A stretch of DNA of 64,000 nucleotides from Tillus elongatus (taxonomy: Eukaryota > Arthropoda > Insecta > Coleoptera > Cleridae), in contig OZ023264.1 in the NCBI GenBank assembly GCA_964006375.1, forward strand, positions 14,022,225 to 14,086,224, written 5' to 3'. A program made the position numbers and the translations under genes. The notes beneath the pieces are model-generated. The model saw only the letters and a list, made by a program, of their open reading frames with translations, was not told the origin of the DNA and did not search any database. Shown here in pieces: positions 46,650 through 60,299 of this stretch; the stretch's first letter is position 1, and every line of letters begins with the position of its first letter.

Positions 46650-48045
46650 TCCTTTTTTTTTCCAACAACACACCACGAGGGCTTACAGCCTAAATACTAT
46701 CGTACCGTGGGTGTTGATAAGGAGGAAAGAGGCAGCTTGTTAATTCTGGACTTAAAGGTTTGGAGGAGAAGGAAAAACATGTGCCGGCAAGGAATTCCAC
46801 AACTTGAAAGTCCTCGGGACAAAAGAGCGGGCATAACAAGATGTTCTAAGTCTGGTGACCTGGACAGTAAAAGGGTGCATTCGCTCTGTTCCCCTGGTAG
46901 AACTGTTGGGGGCAGCAGGTGGGGGAACTATGGAGGAAAGCTCCTCTGAGCACTGCCCGTGCAGATATCTATAAGAGAGAGAGAGAGAGAGAGGTCACCA
47001 ACGGCACGTCGGTGGGCAAGGGATGGCAGCCTTTGGGTGAGGGTAGGGTCACCGATGAGACGTATAGCTCTCTTTTGAATGGAGTCCAGGATAGCGAGTG
47101 TAGAAGCGGCAGCGGCACCCCAGATGTGGGAGCAGTATTCGAGATTTGGCCTTATTTGTGAAGTATATAAGGTATAGAGATTAGCTGGTGAAAAGTATTT
47201 GCGAGCCCGGAAGAGGAAACTTCATTTCTTAGCAGCCGCTTCTGCAATTGATGTGACATGTTGGTGCGAATTAAGATTTCGATCCACAGAAATGCCAACA
47301 AGAGAAAAGGACTCATTACTTTGAATAACTTGGTTGTTCATTGTGATGGGTCTAGGGCTGGTGTATCTCTTGTGAGAAAGAAAGCAAGACTTAGTTTTGG
47401 TGGGGTTGAATTGTACAAGATTTCTACTTCCCCAGTCTAATATTTTTTGGAGATCCACGGAGACAGAACCCTCCATGAGTCTGCGATCCTCATCTAATTG
47501 GGCTAAAGAGACAGGCTTAGAATATTGTATATTTGAATGGAGGGTGCTGTCGTCCGCGTAGCTGTGAACTGGGTTGGTTGTGCTAGAGAGGAGGTCATTG
47601 ATGTGGAGAAGAAACAAAGTAGGGGCTAAAGCTGAACCTTGAGGAACTCCTGCATTAATTGGATACAGTTTAGAGGAATGGCCATCCACAACAGATATGC
47701 TCCTGTTGGAGAGGAAATTTGCTGTCTACATACAGAGTTTTGGTGGTAGGCCATAGGCCGGGAGTTTATTAAGCAGCGCTGCGTGCCAGACCTGGTCGAA
47801 TGCTTTGGATATGTCTAGAGCAACAATCTGGGATTCACCGTGTTGTTCCATGGACTTGTTCCAAGAATAGGTGACAAAGGAAAGGAGGTCGGCAGTCGAT
47901 CTGCGCTGACGGAATCCATACTGCCTGTCGTGATTTAGACTGTGTTTTTTAAGAAATTTTAGTAATTCGGTGTTTATATACTTTTCCATCACTTTAGAGA
48001 CGACTGAAAGGAGAGAAATAGGCCTGTAGTTGCTAGGAAGCGCTT
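46650..48045 (-). pseudogene. Jockey-like LINE copy, RT to 3' end
   Basis: It starts (3' end) at a T run, then the family 3' UTR and a (GA)n run (46974-46993). On the minus strand the RT reads, from 48045: NYRPISLLSVVS, then MEKYINTELLKFLKKHSLNH, IVALDISKAFDQVWHAALLN (RT motif with catalytic Asp), VPQGSALAPTLFLLHINDLL, and the catalytic SYADDSTLHSNIQ near 47560. The thumb and C-terminus follow. The break at 47700-47726 is a frameshift. The two long open pieces (47726-47992 and 47222-47689) are better preserved than in other copies. Confidence 0.88.
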
Positions 48046-48246
48046 CATTTCACTACAACATTTCCAGAAATTTTATTTCAAATAAGCCCTTTCTCTGATG
48101 CTTTGGCGGTAGTTTTAGTTATGTTTATGGTTTAACGGTCTATAATTTTTAGCTAATTTTCGTAGAGAAAATTCGTTAATGAGCAGACAGCGACTTTTGA
48201 ATAAAAAAAGTTCTTCAAATGAGCGCAAACTAGGCCCCCTAGAATC

Positions 48247-48329
<83 letters not shown>

Positions 48330-48345
48330 GGGGTGACGCATTTCT
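48046..48345 (+). repeat. Chimeric TAR copy with (TA)n and mariner-type end
   Basis: The late TAR block (ATTTCAAATAAGCCCTTTCT) is joined directly to a TAR left block (AATGAGCAGACAGCGACTTT, TTCAAATGAGCGCAAAC). (TA)n at 48250-48328 follows, then CGGGGTGACGCATTTC, a mariner-like terminal sequence. Confidence 0.65.
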
Positions 48346-48453
48346 TCGGTAAAAACTCAATATAATTGTTCTTATACAAGATACGAGAAAAAGTTGTACA
48401 AGTTAATTATAGGGTGTCTTGAACTGCATTTTATAAAATTATTTTGACAATTA

Positions 48454-48885
48454 CAGGGTGGCCCATAAGTGGTTGGTAATACCGACAAATTTTTTCGAAC
48501 ACCTTTATATTATTGCATTTTTACATTTTTTATCAAAATATGATGCATGTTTGTAAGAAAAAATCGAGACGCAGTAAGTCCGTTTCGGTAGCGAATTTTC
48601 ATTAAATGCTTCAAATTTCAATAACCCAATTTGCTATTAACCCAAGATTTGTTGACTAGAAAACCTGTTTTCTTGAAAACATTTTAGGTTTATTTTTGGA
48701 AAATTATTATACATTTTCAAATAATAAGTTATTTTGATAAAATATGGTATACTGTTTCTATTATATAGGTTATACCGGTAACCAAATTGATGCCTGCTTG
48801 CATTAGAGACATATTTACTATTAGAAACATTTTTATGAACATTCACTTCCAGAAGCACTTGCTGCGTCCAGACTTTTCTTCCTAC
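48454..48885 (+). repeat. TAR 3' terminal part
   Basis: It begins ACAGGGTGGCCCATAAGTGG, runs through the 3' module (ACGCAGTAAGTCCGTTTCGG at 48570), and ends with the inverse GAAGCACTTGCTGCGTCCAG near 48850-48873. Confidence 0.75.
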
Positions 48886-48932
48886 CAGAAACATAGTTTC
48901 TTACAACCAACCTTCTGCATTCTTCTAGGTCT

Positions 48933-48977
48933 TAACCCCTGAAAATGGCTCGTTAAGGGCCGAAACGCGTAGGGTTA
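48933..48977 (+). ncRNA. Second hammerhead-like relic
   Basis: TAACCC (48933-48938), CTGAAAA, a weak hairpin GGC/GCC, GAAAC (48962-48966), GTA (48969-48971), then GGGTTA (48972-48977). The outer TAACCC/GGGTTA pair is a perfect 6-bp stem I, and GTA is an allowed cleavage triplet. The core has CTGAAAA instead of CTGANGA, so it is probably inactive. Confidence 0.35.
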
Positions 48978-48979
48978 TA

Positions 48980-49600
48980 AATTTAACGTATTGTCTTGTA
49001 AAAAAGTCTTTTAATTATTCCTCTAACCCTCTCCATTTTTTAGTTTGTGTGCGTTCAATTTCCTCCTTTAATTTCCGCTATTATTTGGCAACGTGTTTTT
49101 ACATACTACTTTAAAATAGTTTTAAAAAGTGTTTTCCTTGCCTTTTACAATCAGATGACATAATATGGGAGCCTGTATGTATCAAATATTTTTAACAACG
49201 ATTTACGTCACAGACATCAAGATAATATGTTGTGGCCATCAATTAAATATTATATTGAAGCCTAGATTATGGTGTAGTGAATAAAGTCATTAGCTGCCGC
49301 CAAAGTAAACAGAGATAGAAAACATGGTAATTACATAATAATCTTACACGACACAGATGCCCATTGATACCAGACAGTAACATTATTTACAAAGAAAATG
49401 GCCTATGCAAATGTAATTTATTATAGTGAACTACTTTCCAAAACACCTTCACTTCATTCCAAAACAGGAGTTTTCAAGTACTAAAATAATGTATAACACG
49501 TTCAACGACATAGTAAAGTAGCTCATGATAATTAACCTGCGGTTATCATCTGACAAAATAATCTAACTTAAAAGGGTTAAGTGTTTTAGGGGTGGACTAC
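48980..49600. other. AT-rich stretch without recognised gene
   Basis: Nothing recognisable on either strand. Confidence 0.45.
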
Positions 49601-50590
49601 CTAGATGATAATTGTAATAAGTAGTATTATTATTGACAGAGTATTAGGTCCTTGTGCCGCGGCCTTTTGGCCTATTGTGTACAATAAGTAGGCGTTTTCC
49701 TCCCTCAGGGCTCGTACGCGTCTTTGCCGCCCCGACAGCATCGCAGCCTTTGGCTTATTGTGCATGCCTTTGTCTTTTCTCCACTCCACCCATTCCAAAA
49801 TCATTGTGCCTTGAACTAGTCTACACAGTAATTGGTAGGGTGAAGTTTTATAATGCTCTGTCTCCGGTCTAGGCTGTCCGTAGATCAGTTCTCTTCTGCG
49901 GTCCAGAGCTTTACACTCGCACAAGATGTGCTGGGCTGATTTCTCCCCCTCGCCGCAGAGTCTGTATGCCAGGTCCCTCTCGAACCAGGTGTTTCTTGAC
50001 GGCCATGGTGTCCCGCCAAGAGTCATGTTATGTTCCTGTGCTAAGATTTGGCAGATCCACAGCTCTCTTTGAACTGGGTTCCTCAATTACTGACTTCCCA
50101 TGTCTGAGCCGTGGACAGTCTGCCCAGTACACATTGTGTTCGTTTCTGACGCAGGACTCAATGGCTGCCCTGGCAGTGCTCCTTGTCACGCCCAGAACCG
50201 GTTTTGGTCCCATAAATGGTTCTGCTGACCTTCTTGTCGTGAGATTGTCAGCTTCTTCATTGCTTTTGACCCCCGAGTGACCCGGTACCCAGATGAGGGT
50301 GACCTCATTCTGCCCAGCCAGGTCACTCGGTTCGTATCGGCATTCACTTACTAGTCTGGAATTTACCCGTGGACTACTTAGGGCCTTAAGGTCTGCCTGG
50401 CTCTCTGTGTATATGAGGATCCGATTGTTGGTGTAGCCCCTCCTCTTCTTCTCTCGCACACAGTGCAAGATGGCGTACGTTACAGCCTGAAAGGCCGTTG
50501 CATGGGCTTCGAGGAAAATACTATGACTTACCCTCGGTCCTTCCGAATAAACACCTGCCCCCCTGACCTGACCTGACTATTCTAAAGAAC
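49600..50590 (-). pseudogene. RNase H LINE, RNase H domain to C-terminus, copy 2
   Basis: The minus strand from 50550 reads the RNase H start (SEGPRVSHS, FQAVTYAILHCVREKKRRG), then RILIYTESQADLKALSSP. The catalytic Asp expected in the ATDSQ-like motif is replaced (YTESQ). Next come VTLIWVPGHSGVKSNEEADN and WADCPRLRHGKSVIEEPSSK. A short frameshift follows, then the C-terminal zinc stretch (YRLCGEGEKSAQHILCECKA, 49910) and a basic tail. The last ORF (49601-50086) is open over 161 codons. Copy 1 at 27463-28060 lacks this C-terminal part. Confidence 0.85.
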
Positions 50591-50929
50591 CAAGGGCAAG
50601 AATCGAAAACGCACACGGCGCCTTCAAAAATATGAAACAGTGCAGAAAGGGTATATTTTAAATACATTTTCTGCAAATATATTACTCAAAAACGAACAAC
50701 AATAAATATAAGGCACACTGCTTACAATTTTTGTTGACCAAAACCCGCCTTCGTTTTAGTTTGACGTTGTCATGAACATTTTTGAAGCATTTTTTGCTGA
50801 CCATTCTACATTTTATATACATTTGGTTGTATCTTCCCTCCGACTACACATAAGGTGCGACATTTGTCAAGCCCAAACGGCACGTCAATATCTCTGGAAA
50901 ACCCTTCCACGATTTAAAGGAGTTGTTCC

Positions 50930-51510
50930 AGGTGGTCCTTTATGGACGTCATCAGCTTAAGATCATCATATATAGCAGATGATTTAGCCTCATTTGCTCG
51001 CTGCCACTGCTTTTATACCCAAGCCATATCTGGTAGAGTTCAAGCGGTTTGATAGTGGATTCAATGCGAGCCAAAACCAGCTTAGCGAGTCTTCCTGAAA
51101 TATACCTCTTCTAATTGGTATCGTGCTGGTTACGATGTTATCATCCGTTTATACCCGTAACTGAATTTCTGTTCTCCAGGTAGACATTGTGTATTCAAGG
51201 AACCTCAGGATATGCGTATCGAATCTTATAGATCTTCAGCAAGAAAGCAAAAATTATTATATGTATAAATAAGTTTAGATATTATATATTTGTATATAGG
51301 TAACATAATTCTGTCTTCTAGATTATTAAGGTATTTGTATATATTTGTGTATATAAAATAGCAAAAGTCTGTGGCTGATGGAATTACTGTTCCAAGGTCA
51401 TAAATACCTCCACCACTACCACCACCAGATATTCAGCACATTTGTAAGCCATTCGTATGGAGGTGAATCAAATGCCTTTTTTGTAATCCACGTAGGCAGC
51501 AGAGATTTTT
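50930..51510 (-). pseudogene. R2/R4-like LINE RT fragment
   Basis: The minus strand matches the RT of the LINE at 17110: the stretch around 51115-51165 mirrors GTAACCAGCACGATACCAAT upstream of the GDSLS motif, 50940-50975 covers the MDDLKLM region, and 51460-51510 mirrors YVDYKKAFDS. A foreign or diverged piece lies between 51190 and 51450. All frames are broken. Confidence 0.7.
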
Positions 51511-51524
51511 ATTTTTATTATTAT

Positions 51525-51690
51525 TATTATTTCATTAAGAAAAATTCGCTAATAGAGAGCAGATATGTCACGATGTAAAGCTTTTGAAAAAATGTCTTCA
51601 GATGAGCGCGAGTTGGGGTCCCTAGAACTCAAAACCAAGGTCGGTAAAATGTTTTATATGTTTGTATATGCGAGGAGCGATAACAAAAAA
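51525..51690 (+). repeat. TAR left-end fragment
   Basis: AAGAAAAATTCGCTAATAGAG, AATGTCTTCAGATGAGCGCG and CCTAGAACTCAAAACCAAGG follow the TAR left block. There is no (TA)n expansion: the junction reads TATATGTTTGTATATGCGAG. Confidence 0.65.
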
Positions 51691-52182
51691 TACTCAACCG
51701 ATTTGAACGGAACTTGGCACATAACTTCATTGTATTAAAACCGCGGGCGAATTCGTATAACAGCTATAATGGACATTATTTTCCGTTAAATACACAAAAA
51801 TATTTTTGAAAACGCTTTATTTTTGTAAGTATCAGAGTAACTGGAATGAGACTTAACGTGTAGCTTCAGATGGTGTAAATAAACCTATGTTGTGAATTTT
51901 AAGTAATTTGGTACACAATATTTAAAGTATTTTCCAAATTAAAAATAAAATCTGAAAGACATGCCTTGAAACTACTTAGTGTTAAAGTCCAATCCCTGAC
52001 AGACAGGATAGTTAACTACCACCCGTAGATTGATTCATACAACAGGTATAAACCCTACATCAACGGTAACCAAAGTAAATAAATTACAGGCATAAAACCC
52101 GAACCAACAATCGTGAAATCTCGACCACAAATATTGTCATTGCAATGGAGGCTAGTTATCAGGGAGCCAAAACGGTTTACGC
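51691..52182. other. Unassigned sequence
   Basis: AT-rich, no feature recognised. It lies downstream of the truncated piggyBac fragment. Confidence 0.4.
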
Positions 52183-52764
52183 CTATTTTGATGTTATGAA
52201 ATCATCACGTAGTTCTGGACGCGAAGACCAGTAATCGCGAAAGGAGGGAGACTTTTTTATACCCATGAGCAAACTTACCGCTATAAAAATTTTCATTTCC
52301 TCCTCAGTTGTCGGAATAAAGTTTCTTTTTTCCTGGGTGGCATACAAGTTTGTTTGTTCTGTAACCAGACGAATAGCATCGCCAAAAATAAGCAAAAAGA
52401 AATCTATAGGTTTTGTGACATCAGGTGGTACTTCAGAGCTGGGACCAGTTAGTTGCTAAAAATGATTTAGATTCGGAGCAATTTTTTGTTTTCTCCAGTT
52501 CACAAAGTGGATAAGTGGTATATAATCTTCTAAATCGCCTGGGTCGTCATCTATGTCGCTCACAATTGCCAAATCGTCGTCACTCAAAATAGTGTCCTGA
52601 GCAATCGCTTCGGTAGTTTCATTATTTTCAATGATGTCTTCAATCATTTCTTCCTCTTCTTCCTCATATTCGCTTATTACTAACTCTCCATCAGAAGGAA
52701 TTTCATCAAGCAGAGCGTAAGCTTCATCCGAGGTTAGTTTTGACAAATCGATTTGATTTTCCAT
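52183..52764 (-). pseudogene. PiggyBac-like transposase, N-terminal part with one in-frame stop
   Basis: It starts at an ATG (MENQIDLSKLTSDEAYALLD), with an acidic N-terminal region (EEEEEEMIEDI) as in piggyBac proteins, then the start of the DDE_Tnp_1_7 domain: PIDFFLLIFGDAIRLVTEQT, TEEEMKIFIAVSLLMGIKKS and PELRDDFIT. The two halves share one frame and are separated by a single TAG at 52456-52458. Homology stops near 52183 before the catalytic aspartates, so about two thirds of the usual length is missing. No terminal repeats or TTAA flanks were found. Confidence 0.85.
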
Positions 52765-53690
52765 CCTAACCTAAACAAATTTACTTTAGTGCATTGCACA
52801 CACACTGGTTTCGCCGCAAAACCATATCCGATTGACAAAGTAAAAACAATAAACTATGTAAAACAAGTATTCTTACCTTTCTATTAGTGCCTCAGTAACA
52901 CAATCGTCCAAAAAAACGGAGTAGTTAGAACACTTTTTACGAAAATGTTATCAACAAATCCTATCTTCAATTTATATAAAAAAACATGGCATGGTTGAAT
53001 TATTAAGTTGAAGTATTAATTCTAGTAATATGCCGTATAATAAAAGTGTACAATTCTTATGAAAATTCACTACTATAACGCACTTGCTGCATCCCGAAAT
53101 TATGATTATTATTATACAAGCGCGCTACGCCAAGATTAATTATTTCCTCAAAACTAGGGTAGAAAACATTTACTAGGCAGCACAGCACCAATATAAACAA
53201 TATCCTCTAGTATATACTATATACCATATACCACACCATACCGTACAGTGACGCAAGCTATTATATAAATATTTTAACATGGACAGGAAATTAAGCAGAA
53301 AATCATTGAACAAATTGTAACTTCAGTGCGAAATGTAAATAGAATTGTCCGACATTATATATATTGTTAATAACTCACCCACATAGCAAACAATTTAAAA
53401 ATATTAAGTGAATATATTTGCCATCCTATTACATGGTTACTATGGACTTTATAAATAGCTGTTATGGCGTAATAAATAAATACAGGCAGTCCCAAAATAT
53501 AAACAGCTATTATGACGGAATAAATAAATAAATACAGGCAGTCCGAAAATATAAATAACAAACATAAACAGTATATTTTCTGTATAAAATGGTGACGCTA
53601 TGTAGATAAACTGAAAATCGTTCAGTTCCCAAGCTTAAAGCATTTAAACATCCATTTAACATAAAATTCGCTGCGTCGGAAAAAACAAAC
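52765..53690. other. AT-rich stretch; one TAR-type terminal motif
   Basis: 53055-53095 reads TATGAAAATTCACTACTATA ACGCACTTGCTGCATCC, the TAR 3' end. Otherwise there are only short chance ORFs. Confidence 0.5.
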
Positions 53691-53900
53691 AAATTCGGGA
53701 CGCAGCAAGTGTGTTATAGTAGCGAATTTCCACAAGAATTGTACAATATCATTATACGGCATATTAGTAAAGTTAATATTTTAAACTTACACAGACCTTG
53801 AAGATCGATTTTAGAGGTCTTAGTACGCGCACATTTGAAGAATTCTTTCGAAAGTGTTACCATCGATATCTCTCGATTATCAAAAAAAATTTGTGTTCTA
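53691..53900 (+). repeat. TAR terminal fragments
   Basis: ATTCGGGACGCAGCAAGTGT at 53691 starts the 3' module. GCGCACATTTGAAGAATTCT and ACCATCGATATCTCTCG at 53828-53878 resemble the TAR left block in inverse order. Rearranged. Confidence 0.5.
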
Positions 53901-54069
53901 ACTCCATTTGAGATAAATGCCCAAAATTTAATTTTCTATGAAGCTCAAGAACCAGATTTTGCCAGATCTGTAGATAGTGTAAGTATCTTTAAAAGAAACT
54001 TGTATTACAAATTTCATTGAAATTATACAAATGATTTGCAGAAGGAAACTTAATTCATATTTAGAAAAG

Positions 54070-55366
54070 TAAAGTACGGCAGAAACAGTAGCAGTTATCA
54101 AAGCTCTTGAAATGGCCATGGGAATAGAATCCCATTCCAAATTTATAATAATAACCGACAGCAAGTCGTTACTATTGGCTCTGAAGAAGCCCTCTAAGGT
54201 ATTCAAGGACCCACTTATAGGCATTATTAGATCCAATTACCTGAACTTAGTGAGGGCTGGAAAAACAGCTATATTTATGTGGATAAAAGCACATGCACAT
54301 ATCAAGGGCAATGAAGAAGCAGATAAACTGGCAAAAAATGCAACAATAATAGGAGAGAGTTGCAATATACTCTTAACGAGAGATCTTCTCCCTACCTGTA
54401 AACGACACATGAGGAAAGAATGGTCAGACCAATGGAGCAAGCAACAAGCCATAGTAAAAAGTAAATTTCACCAAATATTTCCCACCTTGCCTTCTAAATC
54501 GATCTCAGAAATAGCCCCAACTAACAGAGTAATATACATAACACTTGCTAGAATCATCGTAGGGCATGGTGCTACCAAAAAGCAACTATTTAAAATGGGG
54601 TTGGCAGACAATCCACTGTGTAGTTGTGATGGAACAAGTGTGTGTGATATTAATCATATCTTTTTTAATTGTAAGAAACACATCCATGCATGTAACAATC
54701 TAATTAAAAAATGTCTTGATCAAGGAATTCCACTACCATTAAATATATCATATTTGTTGCATGTAGCGTTCTATGTTGAAAGAGAGATGATGCATATACT
54801 TTTGAACTTCATTAAATGTAATAAATTACATGAGGTAATTTAGCTCAACGTAAAAAGATATAAAATTTTGTTCTGTTTTTTATAGTAATTTTGTGGAAGA
54901 AATTGACATTATAGTTAATAGGCATATAATTATAGATTCCTTTTGTCTGTCCCTGTGTCTAACCCATCTTTACCGTGGTCCAGTCTAGTTTGTCTCAAAT
55001 AAAGTCGCCTTGGTGGACCCCTAGGCGTGAAGTTTGTGATCCCATGTCTTTTTTCCTTATTTTTAATCCTAGTTTATAAGACTTAAATACATACACCTTA
55101 CCCACAAAAACAAAATGTAAAGTATGATGGGCATAGTCTATCTTCGTAAATTATTATTGGTTTACATGAAGTAAGGGAAATTTAGGTGTTTGTTTGCTGA
55201 GCTTGGTAGACGATAGCATAGAGAATCCTTTTTGTTTTTTATTATAATGTAAAACATCATATTATAATAGGGCGCTGTAGCACTAGTTGTTGACCTGGAG
55301 TGACCGTGGCTAAAAGAGCTTTGCTCGAGGCCAAAACAAGTTTAAAAAAAAAAAAAAAAAAAAGTA
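54070..55366 (+). pseudogene. I-like LINE: RNase H domain, C-terminus and poly(A) tail
   Basis: The open stretch 54112-54843 gives RNase H motifs: ETVAVIKALEMAMG just upstream, FIIITDSKSLLLAL (catalytic Asp), and MWIKAHAHIKGNEEADKLAK (C-terminal Asp). A DPLC-like Cys/His region follows (NPLCSCDGTSVCDINHIFFN CKK). The frame ends at 54843. A roughly 500-bp UTR-like stretch and an A run (55347-55366) could be the element's 3' end. Everything 5' of RNase H is missing, which fits the 5' truncation common in LINEs. Confidence 0.75.
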
Positions 55367-55442
55367 AAGTATCTGCCAAATTATAAGCGTAGCAGTGATG
55401 CTTATTTGTATGTCTTTTTATTGGATTTTAATACATTGTATA

Positions 55443-55568
55443 TACTTTTAGTGAATTTTCGTAGAAAAAATTCACTAATGGGGAGATCCCGACTTTTAAA
55501 TTTTCAAAAAATTTTTGCAAATGAGCGCGAACTAGGACCCCTAGAACCCATATCCGGGGTCAGTTTCA

Positions 55569-55656
<88 letters not shown>

Positions 55657-56268
55657 CGATAACTCAAAAAATAATGGGCCGATTTTGATAACATTTGGCA
55701 TGTACCTTTCTTTTGTAAATGGCTTGGATAAGTTCGTTAGTCAGGAAAATCGGACGGTTTTCCGGGAAAATTTTGAGTTTTCATTCGAAAAAAATTCTTA
55801 TCTCAAAATGTAATACGCCGATTTTAATAAAATTTGGCATGTACCTTCCGTTTGTAAATGTCTTTGACAAGTTTGTTAGTCAGGAAAATCGGACGAGGTT
55901 TTCCGGGAAAATTTTGAGTTTTCATTCGAAAAAATTTTTATCTCAAAGAATAATGGGCCGATTTTGATAAAATTTGGCACGTACCTTCCTTTTGTAAATG
56001 GCTTTGATAAGTTCGTTAATAAGAAAAATCGGACGAGGTTTTCCGGGAAAATTTTGAGTTTTTATTTGAAAAAAAATTTTTATCTTAAAAAATATAAAAT
56101 CTATGATAACCAAATTTGGTAGGTAGGTTTACGATATAAAAAGTAAACTATACACCAACATTTAGATTTCTATGTTACAAGAAAAAAAAGTTATAATAAA
56201 ATATTTTGTGCCAGATGATTTCTATGAAAATTCACCAGCATAACGCACTTGCTGCGTCCAGGCTTTTT
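55443..56268 (+). repeat. TAR repeat copy with internal triplication
   Basis: The left hairpin and block end at CGGGGTCAGTTTCAATTTAT, with (TA)n at 55572-55654. The right block (GGGCCGATTTTGATAA to TTCGAAAAAA) then occurs three times (starts near 55670, 55806 and 55937). The copy ends with GAAAATTCACCAGCATAACG and GCTGCGTCCAGGC near 56226-56264. The middle blocks of full copies are absent. Confidence 0.8.
55572..55654. repeat. (TA)n microsatellite
   Basis: TA core of the TAR copy. Confidence 0.95.
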
Positions 56269-56386
56269 TAATATGTACATGTGGTGTGTCTATTTGTGTT
56301 CTGGAGTATGCATACCTTTTTGTGTATGTTGTGTAGGTTTTAAGTTTTATTTTATTTGTACAATGCTTTACTATTTGTGCCCTTTT

Positions 56387-57830
<1,444 letters not shown>

Positions 57831-57991
57831 ATTTTTATAAGTTTCTTTTATATACTTTTTTATATTTTATTTATTGACTCCTTAATTGTAAATTTATAAT
57901 CTTTATATGTTACAGTGTATCTGACAAGTTTGCTGCATACTCACATATGTTTTTACATGATTTTTCCTTTTGGGATTTTGTAAATAAACTT

Positions 57992-58043
<52 letters not shown>

Positions 58044-58920
58044 CATCTGAAAATTCTGCGAAATGATATTTCAGAAATACCCTGGTCTCGGGCCAAATCG
58101 TCACAAAAACGTTGAAAATTTTCTTTGGCGGAAAACAACTGGTCTACATCGCCTATAACGCTTTTTGGTCGACTGATCTAGATTTGTCTTTGAGGCTCCC
58201 AGTTGGTATGTGGTTTTTATATAGAATATAGAAACACATGACTGCGAAATTACTGGTTGTTTTGGATGAGTTTTTTAAAGCCGAAGTTAGAGAAATTGTT
58301 CCACGTAAATCGGTTAAATTCAAGTAATTAGCACTGCCACCTGTTATAGCTTTAGTCACAAATAGCTAATGGCCAACTTCGTTCGTCATTCAACAAACGG
58401 TTATGTAAAACAACGCTGTAATTTACTTCAAAGTATATATTTTGGGAAACGTGAAAAACCGGTGTAATACATTGTATAAGATGCCAAATAGTGCCTCCAC
58501 AAAAAACAATATAAAACATGTACCATGTATCTAAATGTATTGTTTAAAACTAATTACTTTTAATGAGCTAAGATTGGAACCTGTGATGAGCACTGATCAG
58601 TACAGTTTGGGGAGCACATTTCATGACAAAGTTAGCGTCAACAACTAAAATTGTACTTACTAATTACTTTTGTTATGATTTCCAATTTTGCGAATATTCA
58701 TTTCAAAATCCTCAAACAGTCAAAAATATTCTTCAAATGAGAGCAAATTAAATCCCCTAGAACCCACATTTAGGGTCCGCGTAAATTTTTTCATTATTGT
58801 TATTTGCTTTACTCGAATTACAATTTTGAGTTAAATCCAGTATAAACGTACATTTTGAATTATTTCCATAATCCAATAATGTGTAAGCTAAAAAATTTAA
58901 CAGTTTTTACACATGTTTTT
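57831..58920. other. Unassigned sequence with (ATT)n and a PLE end scrap
   Basis: (ATT)n at 57993-58042. At 58567-58650 ATTGGAACCTGTGATGAGCA CTGATCAG matches the left outer end of the PLE array (28963-28990), followed by degraded end-repeat text (CAAAGTTAGCGTCA). The stretch 58730-58790 is a diverged TAR left block. Confidence 0.6.
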
Positions 58921-58922
58921 TT

Positions 58923-59052
58923 AATGAATTTTCTTTAAAAAAATTCACTTATGATGAGATCCCGACTTTTGAATTTTGAAAAAATTTCTTCAGATGAGCG
59001 CTGATTTGGCCGCCTAGAACCCATATCCGGGGTCAGTTTCAATTTTTATATG

Positions 59053-59150
<98 letters not shown>

Positions 59151-60244
59151 GTATGTATCACACCGATAACTCAAAAAAGAATGGGCAGATTTGGATTAAA
59201 TTTGGTGAATACCTTCCTTTTGCAAGTGGCTTGGATAAGTTCGTTATCCAGGAAAATCAGCCCAGGTTTTACCGGAAATTTTTGAGTTTTTTTTTTCGAA
59301 AAAAAATCATATCTCCGGAAATAACAAAGTAAGGACAACCAAATTTGGTATCCGGATTTAGATCATTGTAGGTAAATTACCTGCCAAAATTTAGCTCTGT
59401 AGGTGAAAAGACAAAAAAGTTATAGCCATTTAAAGAAAATTAAATTGGGGTTTTCCTCAAAACGTCAAAATTGGCAACATTTAGGCAAAGAACTTGAATC
59501 TAATACGGGCTATGGAAAGAAAATGTCTCAAGAAGAATGTTTTACAAACCCTGAAGTCTTAGTTTCAACCGTCATTGCCCTTCATTTTACTAAAATGTTT
59601 CCAGAAAATTCATTTCTAATAGACCTTTCCCTGATGCTTGGCCGTAGTCTTAGCTATAGACTTTATGGTTTAATGGTAGGTATATAATTTTTGTTCAATT
59701 TTCGTCAAAAATCAATAAAGCTCAATATATCCGTTATCATACAAGATATGAAAAAAATTGTATACATTATTTATAGGGTGTCTTGAGCAACATCTTAAGA
59801 AATATTTCTACAATCACAGGCTGGCCCATAAGTCGTTGTTGGTAATACAATATTTTTTTTTAGTCGAACACGCCTTATGTTATTGCATTTTTGCATTTTC
59901 CATCAAAATATAATGCATGTTTGTAAGAAAAGAAATTCTGGACTCAGCAAGTGCATTATGGTAGCGAATTTTGATTAAATGCTTCATATTTGAAAAGCTC
60001 AATTTGCTATTAACTTTAAAGATTGACCAAGAACGGTTTTTTCGGGAACACTATAAGTTTACTTTCGGAAATTTTTGTACGTTTTCAAACAATATAGTTA
60101 TTTTGATGAAACATGGCACATTATTTTTACTATATAGGTTATACTGGTAACCAAATTGTATGCCTGCTTCCTTAAAAAACACAAATTTGCTATTAAAACA
60201 TTTTAATGAAAATTCACTACCATAACGCACTGGCTGCGTCCAGA
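58923..60244 (+). repeat. TAR repeat, near full length
   Basis: Same order as the copy at 56387: left hairpin (AATGAATTTTC), left block, (TA)n at 59054-59138, a short (GTAT)n, right block, middle blocks, TGGCCCATAAGTCGTTG (59822), and the 3' module 59936-60244 with inverted ends (CTGGACTCAGCAAGTGCATT; CGCACTGGCTGCGTCCAG). The adjacent copies at 55443, 56387 and 58923 lie in the same orientation. Confidence 0.85.
59054..59138. repeat. (TA)n microsatellite
   Basis: TA core of the TAR copy above. Confidence 0.95.
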
Positions 60245-60299
60245 CTTTTTCCATTTTAAACACGAAAAAATGCATCGAAGAAAAGGGTATTTTGTTAGT

